A stretch of DNA of 5,387 nucleotides from Acholeplasmataceae bacterium (lineage in GTDB: Bacteria > Bacillota_I > Bacilli_A > Acholeplasmatales > Acholeplasmataceae), in the NCBI GenBank assembly GCA_030656435.1, contig JAUSOA010000223.1:1-5387 (forward strand), read 5' to 3'. The notes below the pieces were generated by a model. It saw only the letters and a program-made list of their open reading frames with translations, had not been told where the DNA came from and made no database searches. Of the stretch, positions 1-5,387 are shown piece by piece. Made by a program: the position numbers and the translations under genes. The number at the start of each line of letters is the position of its first letter. Within the stretch, counting starts at the first letter, position 1.

Positions 1-386
1 GCAAACATGAGCTTCTTCAATGGGAAGTTAAATTTAGCAAACCCATATCCAATGATTGCTGAAGAAATCGTAACCGATAAACTAACCTTTAAAACATAGC
101 TTACGGTACCAAATATAGCTTCTGGAATTTGAAGAACACTCATTGCTCTCTCATAATTGGAGAGTTGAAGTGTTGTTGGAATCCATTTTATTCCTGGATT
201 AATTAAATCATCAACACTCATAAAGCTGTTAACTAGCATAAATAAGACTGGATATAAATAAATATAACTAAAGCTAATGAGAAGGGTGTAAATCACGAGT
301 TTATAAATAAATCCATCTGTGAAATTCATACCAAGGAGAAAGCGTCTAGCCTTTATTTTAAGCTGTTTTTTATCGATATTTTTCAT
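1..386 (-). CDS. Carbohydrate ABC transporter permease, MalG-like, 3' end beyond the window (partial)
   Basis: Inner half of a CUT1-type sugar importer, expected to pair with the MalF-like permease encoded just before it. I translated the open frame by hand: it starts at ATG 386-384 (MKNIDKKQLKIKAR) and stays open to base 1, giving 128 complete codons of a family that is usually about 270-300 residues. A basic cytoplasmic N-terminus is followed by a first membrane segment at about residues 27-49. An external loop then contains NSFMSVDDLINPGIKWIPTT and LSNYERAM, the usual place where MalG-type permeases describe the 'xNSFK...P..FTLxNY' region. A second membrane segment begins near residue 85 and runs into IIGYGFAKFNFPLKKLMF, which corresponds to the family's 'AYAFARFxFPGRxLLF' signature. 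The EAA loop that contacts the ATPase would lie beyond the left edge. The start is supported by AAAGGAG 9 nt upstream and a 3-nt gap from the previous stop. Family assignment is firm; the transported sugar cannot be told. Confidence 0.93.
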   Translation of the reverse strand, partial: MKNIDKKQLKIKARRFLLGMNFTDGFIYKLVIYTLLISFSYIYLYPVLFMLVNSFMSVDDLINPGIKWIPTTLQLSNYERAMSVLQIPEAIFGTVSYVLKVSLSVTISSAIIGYGFAKFNFPLKKLMF

Positions 387-389
387 GGC

Positions 390-1508
390 TTATTTCTCCT
401 TTCTGTGGATGGATAATACACCCACAAAGATACTCATCAAGATGACCATCAGGATGAAATAAATCCATGCAATCGCTGCTGCATATCCATAACCAAACCA
501 AAAGGCTGAGTCAGGAGCACCAACTAGCATATGTGTTCTTGCAAGATCAAGAATACCACCAGCTTCAACAAATAAAGACATTGAAACGACGATATAAATA
601 ACTGCAACACCAATCAAAGGACTTATGGATGGTAATGTAATCTTCCAAAAACGATCCCATGGAGAAGCTCCATCAATGGATGCAGCTTCATAAATTGATG
701 AATCAATCTTTTGAAGTCCGGCAAGGAAAATTAATATTGGAATCCCTGCATACCATAATACAAGTAGCATGGATGTGAGTAGAGATTCGATAGGGTTTGC
801 TAGCCATGGTCCAAGATTTTCTGTAATATACATTAATGCTGCACTATCTTGAAGTGAGGGAAGCGATGTTGCATCTTGATTTGCTAATTCTGTAATAACT
901 GGGCCTGTAGCAATGACGACAGGTAGGAAAAAGATGGTTCTCCATATACCCTTCATTTTAATCGGATTATTGATTAATACTGCAATCATAATCGAGAATA
1001 CAACAACTAAAGGTACTGATAATACCATTTTGCCTAAATAGGTTCCAAATAATGGAAGTAAGACCTGGCTTCTAAATACATTTAAATAATTATTAAATCC
1101 GATAAATGTGGTGACTACACCGGTTTCTAGGCTGTAATAGGCAGTATGAAAGCTTAGATATAGTGAATAAAACATTGGATATAGGGTAAAGATTAAATAT
1201 CCAATTAACCACAATAGAATAAACATATACCCAAAAAAACCTTCTCTTCTTTTTCTAGTCACCTTAATTTTGATGAAGGTAAATAAATAAAGTTTATTCA
1301 ATTCTTTTCTTATGATGAAATTATGAGTTAGAGCGTAATGTATTTTTTCTGCAATTGGCCACCAATACTTTCTAAAAAACTCATTGATTGGATCATGTAT
1401 CTTTTTCCATTGCGATGCAATGAAATCAAATGCCTTGTTCAAGGCTGATTGAACTGCATTTTTCATTTTTTCCTTAAAACTCTGAATCGATTTGATCATT
1501 TTTCTCAT
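390..1508 (-). CDS. Sugar ABC transporter permease, MalF/UgpA-like, with long N-terminal extension
   Basis: Integral membrane subunit of a CUT1-type carbohydrate importer, 372 residues, ending in TAA. Membrane segments are visible at about residues 92-114, 155-180, 188-206, 241-265, 295-313 and 335-365. The cytoplasmic EAA motif that docks on the ATPase is complete at 273-293 (YEAASIDGASPWDRFWKITL, then P293), matching the family consensus EAA-x3-G-x9-I-x-LP. The first about 90 residues before the first membrane segment are an unusual extension: 21 Lys/Arg against 7 Asp/Glu, with amphipathic helix-like stretches and Trp/Tyr-rich KYWWP at 47-51. A soluble external loop of about 35 residues lies at about 205-240. 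The ATG at 1508-1506 is preferred because AGGGTGGTG lies 5 nt upstream and the ATG overlaps the stop of the DUF5696-type gene as ATGA. The alternative ATG at codon 4 would have worse coupling. Its partner is the MalG-like gene 3 nt downstream. Neither an ATPase nor a solute-binding protein is encoded in the window; a shared MsmX-type ATPase is possible but is only inferred. The substrate is unknown. Confidence 0.95.
   Translation of the reverse strand: MRKMIKSIQSFKEKMKNAVQSALNKAFDFIASQWKKIHDPINEFFRKYWWPIAEKIHYALTHNFIIRKELNKLYLFTFIKIKVTRKRREGFFGYMFILLWLIGYLIFTLYPMFYSLYLSFHTAYYSLETGVVTTFIGFNNYLNVFRSQVLLPLFGTYLGKMVLSVPLVVVFSIMIAVLINNPIKMKGIWRTIFFLPVVIATGPVITELANQDATSLPSLQDSAALMYITENLGPWLANPIESLLTSMLLVLWYAGIPILIFLAGLQKIDSSIYEAASIDGASPWDRFWKITLPSISPLIGVAVIYIVVSMSLFVEAGGILDLARTHMLVGAPDSAFWFGYGYAAAIAWIYFILMVILMSIFVGVLSIHRKEK
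396..402 (-). promoter_or_regulatory. Ribosome binding site for the MalG-like permease
   Basis: The minus strand reads AAAGGAG here, 9 nt before the ATG at 386-384. It lies inside the last codons (HRKEK) of the MalF-like gene, so translation of the two permease subunits is probably coupled. This strong site fixes the downstream start. Confidence 0.8.
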
Positions 1509-3898
1509 ATGTTCACCACCCTATAGCTTCTTGCGGGAACTGTTTGGAATCCAATAAACTTTGTTGTATAGTTGTAGTTCACATAAATGATGACACCATT
1601 AGAGTAGGTAATTGCCACTAGTCCAGTTTGAAGGACTTCACGATTGACGACATACGCGTTTGTGACATGCTTTAGCGCATCATTAACAAAATGATAAGCT
1701 TCTACAATCTCATTCTCGTAATTGGCTAATGTCGTCGTATAAAAGACACTTGATGGCGTATAACGCATTTCATAGGTTCTTTCGTGAGTTAAAATATAAC
1801 TTGGATTGATTGCGAAATCAACCATTGTTAAGAATCGATCCTCTGCAAGTGCGTTGAAATTTAGATAAGGCGTGTAATAGGAAATGCTGCCCTTCAAAAT
1901 AATTGGTAGTAGTGGAACTAAATCTGTGTAGTAGTCATATTGACTATTTGTGATTTGCATATCTAAATAGCCGTCTAGGTAAGGATACATATATACGTTT
2001 GGCATTGATAGTAATAAATTATCATAGAGTTCAGCAATATCTTGGTAATAAGAAATGCTCGTTGTTCTACTAAAGTTACCAGAATCATAATAGCTAAACA
2101 AAGTTCTTCCTAAATTGCTCATGGAAAGACCCGAAACTCCCATATCTTCAATAAAGCCTAAATCATTCTTAGCCATTTTATAGCTTTCAGCTGGATATAA
2201 GAAATATATCTCAGTGAGTTGACCGTTTAGATTTCTCGTGCTTCTTACCATCTTTAATCTGTTTAAGGCTCTTGCAACATCTCTGTTATATGAAACTCGA
2301 CTGGATTGGTTGGAAGAAACAACATAGTCATTGGCAAGATAAATCTGATTATCATCAGCAATGACTTCCTTCGCTAGACTTTGAATATCTTTTTTATCCC
2401 AAGAGTTTGCACGATATGGATTGGTTCTTAAATATCCATCTCTTGAATAACCCATTAATGTGATTTGCTGATTGGTAATACCATCTTCCTTAAATTGGTT
2501 ATAGGCATTTTTAATTTGATTTGCTGTTGTCATGGTGACCCGAGTGGTACCAATAAATGAAGGCTCCTGATCACTCATAATATATCCAAGCTGAATTGGG
2601 ATATTTCCATCATGTGTTTTTTCATTACTGGAAAGAACTCCTATTTCAATCAAATGATCACGATAATTCTTAGCAATCCCAACATAGGAAGCCTCTTGAT
2701 TGGATAAGAAATTGAACTGTATTCGATAGTCTTGAGTGGTAAAGTCGGTTGCGATTGTATCGCTACCATCTCCAGCCTTGTTGATAATATTTCTATAAAT
2801 TTGGCGAACATTATATCGAATACCGATACGGTGATATCTTGTTCCACTACCCCAGAATGTGGATAATAATTGTGCATTTTCAGATCCTTCAAGAATATTT
2901 GCATAAAATGCATTACCACCTGGTTCATGAACTATTCCATAAATAGGAATTGAAAGATTGGGTATGGTTTGTGTTGAGTATCCAATATCAGAGTTATAAA
3001 ATCTAGCTTGAAAATAGGTATTATGGCGTGCATTTGTTCTAACTAATGCACCAACACCATCAGGAATAACGATATATCCTGGAATCTTATCTTCTCTTGC
3101 TGCACCAAAATATGGAAATACTTGAATGCCTAAAAGACGGAAAACCTCTCCTGTTTCCTTTAAGGATTCCATCGGAATATGAACTTCAATAGCACCATTA
3201 TTCATGCTGATATCGACTGTAAAATTGATGCTCAAATGTTTAATATTGACATCAACTGTAAATGAACTACTTGTTCTAGAAGAGACATCAAGTTTGACTC
3301 TATTATATTTATAGCTACCTGCTTCAAGCATATAGGGTCTTAAACGGTCTGGCTCATCTTCTGTAACTGCACCATTATTTTGATAAGCAACCTCTGCAAT
3401 TGTATAAAGGGATTGTGTTTGAATGGTTGCAGGTGAAATACTCGTTAATCTAACATACTCGACCCAAAGACCTGAATTCATTTGGTTACGATTAAGTGTG
3501 TTATCTTCTCTTTGGCCAGATGTTCCTTGAAATTCTGGTCTAGATGACCAAAAATATCCAGTTTCCTTATTCTTGACCATCAGTGAGAATGAGTCCACTT
3601 CAAAATAAACCTCTAGACCATCCTTATCAAACATGAGTTCATAGCCAAGCTGAGAAAGCTCAGCAGGTGTGTAGGAAAGCGTATAATTTGTTTGATAATC
3701 CAATAGCTTTTCTGGTGAAACCGTATCAGTTTGTGTATATCTTGAGCTTTCTAGTAAAAGCTGATTAATATACGGAAAATTCTCAACAGGCTCAAGGTCA
3801 CTGATGATTTCATATTTTGATGTTGCAGCGTAGACAATGCCTAGAGTAAACATGGAAAATAGCATGAATACAATGAAATATTTTGTTATTTTAACCAC
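1505..3898 (-). CDS. DUF5696-type secreted protein, putative glycan-active enzyme
   Basis: A 797-residue exported protein of unknown biochemical function. Residues 1-25 form a signal peptide: basic MVKITK, a hydrophobic core at 8-22, then VYA|ATS as a plausible cleavage site. There is no lipobox cysteine, and I find no cysteine anywhere in the protein. Residues about 83-420 look beta-rich (LEVYFEVDSFSLMVKNKETG at 95-114; an IPDGVGALV segment at 278-286), like the beta-sandwich found ahead of the barrel in large glycoside hydrolases. Residues about 433-720 alternate short hydrophobic strands with helices, as a TIM barrel would: QLGYIM 436-441, QITLMGYSRDGY 478-489, IYLANDYV 519-526, GVSGLSMSNLG 587-597, NVYMYPYLDGYLDM 634-647. 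A last beta-rich part follows (VIIYVNYN 769-776). The segments around DMGVSGLSMSNLGRTL, PLLPIILKGSISYYTPYLN and FAINPSYILT match what I recall of DUF5696 proteins of Bacillota. Hydrolase function is inference; D524, D585 and D642 are merely candidate acidic residues. The start is GTG 3898-3896 with AAGGGAG 10 nt upstream; the stop is TGA. It overlaps both neighbours, placing it between the NHL-TPR-Yip1 protein and the sugar permeases. Confidence 0.85.
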   Translation of the reverse strand: MVKITKYFIVFMLFSMFTLGIVYAATSKYEIISDLEPVENFPYINQLLLESSRYTQTDTVSPEKLLDYQTNYTLSYTPAELSQLGYELMFDKDGLEVYFEVDSFSLMVKNKETGYFWSSRPEFQGTSGQREDNTLNRNQMNSGLWVEYVRLTSISPATIQTQSLYTIAEVAYQNNGAVTEDEPDRLRPYMLEAGSYKYNRVKLDVSSRTSSSFTVDVNIKHLSINFTVDISMNNGAIEVHIPMESLKETGEVFRLLGIQVFPYFGAAREDKIPGYIVIPDGVGALVRTNARHNTYFQARFYNSDIGYSTQTIPNLSIPIYGIVHEPGGNAFYANILEGSENAQLLSTFWGSGTRYHRIGIRYNVRQIYRNIINKAGDGSDTIATDFTTQDYRIQFNFLSNQEASYVGIAKNYRDHLIEIGVLSSNEKTHDGNIPIQLGYIMSDQEPSFIGTTRVTMTTANQIKNAYNQFKEDGITNQQITLMGYSRDGYLRTNPYRANSWDKKDIQSLAKEVIADDNQIYLANDYVVSSNQSSRVSYNRDVARALNRLKMVRSTRNLNGQLTEIYFLYPAESYKMAKNDLGFIEDMGVSGLSMSNLGRTLFSYYDSGNFSRTTSISYYQDIAELYDNLLLSMPNVYMYPYLDGYLDMQITNSQYDYYTDLVPLLPIILKGSISYYTPYLNFNALAEDRFLTMVDFAINPSYILTHERTYEMRYTPSSVFYTTTLANYENEIVEAYHFVNDALKHVTNAYVVNREVLQTGLVAITYSNGVIIYVNYNYTTKFIGFQTVPARSYRVVNI
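1514..1522 (-). promoter_or_regulatory. Ribosome binding site for the MalF-like permease
   Basis: The minus strand reads AGGGTGGTG, a near match to the anti-Shine-Dalgarno complement GGAGGTG, 5 nt before the ATG at 1508-1506. It lies within the last codons of the DUF5696-type gene. Together with the ATGA stop/start overlap it decides the long N-terminal form of the permease. Confidence 0.65.
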
Positions 3899-5387
3899 GG
3901 ATAATCAACTCCCTTATCACGTCTGAAATTAAGACGTAAACTTCGTTTAATAATAAATAGACAATGAAAAGAACAGCTAATATCATGACTGCCGTAAATA
4001 GACTGATCAAGATGTTTGCAATGGTTGGCTTTGTATCATAGTAATGAATTTCCTTAACCATGATAATCATATAAAGTCCAGTAATGAATAAACCAATAAA
4101 CATAATAGTTGAATATATGAAGGCTTCATTATAGGTTAAGCCCTTAGAAATGATGGTTAGGATAGGTAGAGTGATAATCATTGGTAGAAGTGTGAATGCA
4201 GTTGCCTGATAAACATCTGATAATTTACCTTCTCCATCTCTAATACTACAAACGAGGTAGTTCGCTATGACCCATAGGAAAAATGGAACAAAAATGGTTG
4301 TCATTTGCTGGAACATGTTGATTTCAGCTGGAATGAAATTATTAAATAAGAATGAAGTTTCAAATATCCAATATACGTAAACCAAGAAGAAAAGTAACAG
4401 GTATATCGTTGCCGATAAATTTGAACCCTTGCTTTCTCTTTTAATTCCGTAATACCCATCACCTGGATGTCTAATAATATAAAATGGGAAGATGAGTTCT
4501 TGATAAAGCTTAAATTGGGATAGATATACCTTGAGTTTCTTAATAGGCTTTCTAACATAATCCATAAAATGAATAAAGCGATTGATGAAGTATAAAAGAA
4601 TCATCCCTAGAAGGAAGAATATAATGACTTCCCCACTATCTAAAAGTGCAGTATTTCTAACTTCCCAAAATGCATTCGAATATCCATCTTGGTCTCTAGC
4701 AACTTGATAAAATTGCATTGCAGATTCATAATCCATATCTGCAAAATATGCATCGCCAATTCCTTTATTTGCTAAATCAAAGAGAGCATTCATTTGAAGA
4801 ACTTGCTGCCATGGAACTAATGACTCTGAATATTTGCCATCCTGATATAAATCGATTGCGAAATGAACAAGATTTGCGAATTCAGTTGGAATGAATACTT
4901 GAAGTGATGATGTTGTTTTATCGATAGCATAAATATTACTCTTAGAATCGACTGCGATACCAGATGGACCCTTAAATAATCCTTTTTGTCCGTTTTGATC
5001 GAGTCCAGCAAAAATAAATAGTACTGATCCATCAGGACCATATTCGACGATGTACCCACCGGATTCTATCGTAAATATTGTATTATAGGGACCTACAAAT
5101 AGATCTTCAGTGGTTTCAAAACCCCAAACGGAGCGGTTATAGACAAAGTTTGCGATATTAAGCTTTAAATAACCTGAATCGCTCTTGGTTGTTGTCAGAA
5201 TTAGACCATCATGGTCCATTGCGATATTATAAACTGGTTTAGGAATCATCTTAAACCATTGTCTTCTTTGTTGTTCATCAAATAAAATGGATTTTAGGAT
5301 GTTATCCCAAGTATTTGGAATTTGATTTCCACCAAAGAATCCAAAAAACACACCATCATTTTTAAACTCTGCAAGACCATTAATATT
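3891..5387 (-). CDS. NHL beta-propeller, TPR and Yip1-family membrane protein, 5' end beyond the window (partial)
   Basis: Only the C-terminal 498 codons are present. The frame is open to the right edge: codons 5387-5352 read NINGLAEFKNDG and continue directly into VFFGFFGGN. I number residues from the GTG at 5351, which is not the true start. Residues up to about 155 belong to an NHL-like propeller; the clearest blade is GPSGIAVDSKSNIYAIDKTT at 128-147 followed by SSLQVF. A short TPR-like helical region follows at about 160-230 (AIDLYQDGKYSESLVPWQQV; GIGDAYFADMDYESAMQFYQ). A membrane segment at 241-258 is followed by the basic stretch NRFIHFMDYVRKPIKKLK. The Yip1 domain spans about 283-470, with the motifs YIIRHPGDGYYGIKRESKGS (291-310) and RDGEGKLSDVYQATAFTLLP (371-390) and five membrane segments near 313-334, 348-369, 384-401, 409-431 and 447-470. 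The charge pattern puts the propeller and TPR outside the cell. I recall Bacillota relatives with this architecture beside DUF5696 and sugar permease genes. Function is unknown; a scaffold or sensing role with the transporter is an inference. Its TAA stop overlaps the DUF5696-type start by 8 nt. Confidence 0.88.
   Translation of the reverse strand, partial: NINGLAEFKNDGVFFGFFGGNQIPNTWDNILKSILFDEQQRRQWFKMIPKPVYNIAMDHDGLILTTTKSDSGYLKLNIANFVYNRSVWGFETTEDLFVGPYNTIFTIESGGYIVEYGPDGSVLFIFAGLDQNGQKGLFKGPSGIAVDSKSNIYAIDKTTSSLQVFIPTEFANLVHFAIDLYQDGKYSESLVPWQQVLQMNALFDLANKGIGDAYFADMDYESAMQFYQVARDQDGYSNAFWEVRNTALLDSGEVIIFFLLGMILLYFINRFIHFMDYVRKPIKKLKVYLSQFKLYQELIFPFYIIRHPGDGYYGIKRESKGSNLSATIYLLLFFLVYVYWIFETSFLFNNFIPAEINMFQQMTTIFVPFFLWVIANYLVCSIRDGEGKLSDVYQATAFTLLPMIITLPILTIISKGLTYNEAFIYSTIMFIGLFITGLYMIIMVKEIHYYDTKPTIANILISLFTAVMILAVLFIVYLLLNEVYVLISDVIRELIIRG
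3909..3915 (-). promoter_or_regulatory. Ribosome binding site for the DUF5696-type gene (GTG start)
   Basis: The minus strand reads AAGGGAG, 10 nt before the GTG at 3898-3896, inside the coding end of the preceding gene. It supports the GTG start, which gives an N-terminus with a proper signal peptide. The next in-frame ATG would cut into that signal peptide. Confidence 0.7.

Noticed and set aside
1505..1508. TGA recoded as Trp, as in Mycoplasma and Spiroplasma
   Set aside because: TGA ends the DUF5696-type gene exactly at the permease start, Trp is written TGG, and no long frame needs TGA read-through.
2650..2928. A 92-codon open frame on the minus strand inside the DUF5696-type gene
   Set aside because: It is an out-of-frame shadow of a well-supported 797-codon gene. 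It has no recognisable domain, and the host frame carries clear protein features throughout.
3820..3898. Lipoprotein signal on the DUF5696-type protein
   Set aside because: The hydrophobic N-terminus ends in IVYAATS with no cysteine, so no lipobox exists; an ordinary or uncleaved signal peptide fits better.
3891..4545. A role in eukaryote-like vesicle transport suggested by the name Yip1
   Set aside because: The Yip1 fold is widespread in bacterial multi-pass proteins with no vesicle trafficking; fold similarity alone does not carry the function.
4301..4558. An 85-codon minus-strand frame inside the Yip1 gene
   Set aside because: It overlaps the HPGDG motif and membrane helices of the real frame, and its translation has no coherent domain.
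4817..5059. An 80-codon minus-strand frame inside the NHL region
   Set aside because: It is a shadow of the propeller/TPR coding frame, which shows a canonical NHL blade at the same place.
5349..5351. GTG as the start codon of the NHL-TPR-Yip1 gene
   Set aside because: The frame is open to the edge, upstream codons continue the propeller, and there is no Shine-Dalgarno sequence before it.

Overview
The window is AT-rich and almost wholly coding, with every gene on the minus strand. It looks like the middle of one operon from a low-GC Gram-positive-type bacterium. TGG is used for Trp, none of the long frames has an internal TGA, and the DUF5696-type gene ends in TGA. This points to the standard bacterial code and away from Mycoplasma/Spiroplasma-type recoding. 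The gene set is one I know from Bacillota such as Paenibacillus. An early-branching Mollicute that keeps the standard code (Acholeplasma- or Izemoplasma-like) would also fit the base composition. The placement is an inference and cannot be settled from this sequence.

The direction of transcription is right to left. (1) 5387-3891: the 3' part of a membrane protein with an NHL-type beta-propeller, a short TPR-like region and a C-terminal Yip1-family multi-pass domain; its 5' end lies beyond the right edge. (2) 3898-1505: a complete 797-residue secreted or membrane-tethered protein of the DUF5696 type, with a GTG start. (3) 1508-390: a complete MalF-like sugar ABC permease with an unusually long basic N-terminal extension. 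(4) 386-1: the first 128 codons of a MalG-like permease, cut by the left edge. The junctions are an 8-nt overlap, a 4-nt ATGA overlap and a 3-nt gap, and each start has its Shine-Dalgarno sequence inside the gene before it. There is no non-coding stretch longer than 3 bases, so no promoter, terminator, operator, RNA gene, repeat or mobile element is seen.

The likely theme is capture and uptake of an extracellular carbohydrate. The two permeases would form the membrane channel of a CUT1-type importer. The DUF5696 protein, whose layout resembles a large glycoside hydrolase (inference), would act on or bind the substrate outside the cell. The NHL-TPR-Yip1 protein would be a membrane partner exposing a propeller to the outside. 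No solute-binding protein or ATPase gene is present in the window. The biochemical roles of the DUF5696 and NHL-TPR-Yip1 proteins are, to my knowledge, undescribed, and their tight coupling to a sugar importer is the most interesting feature here.
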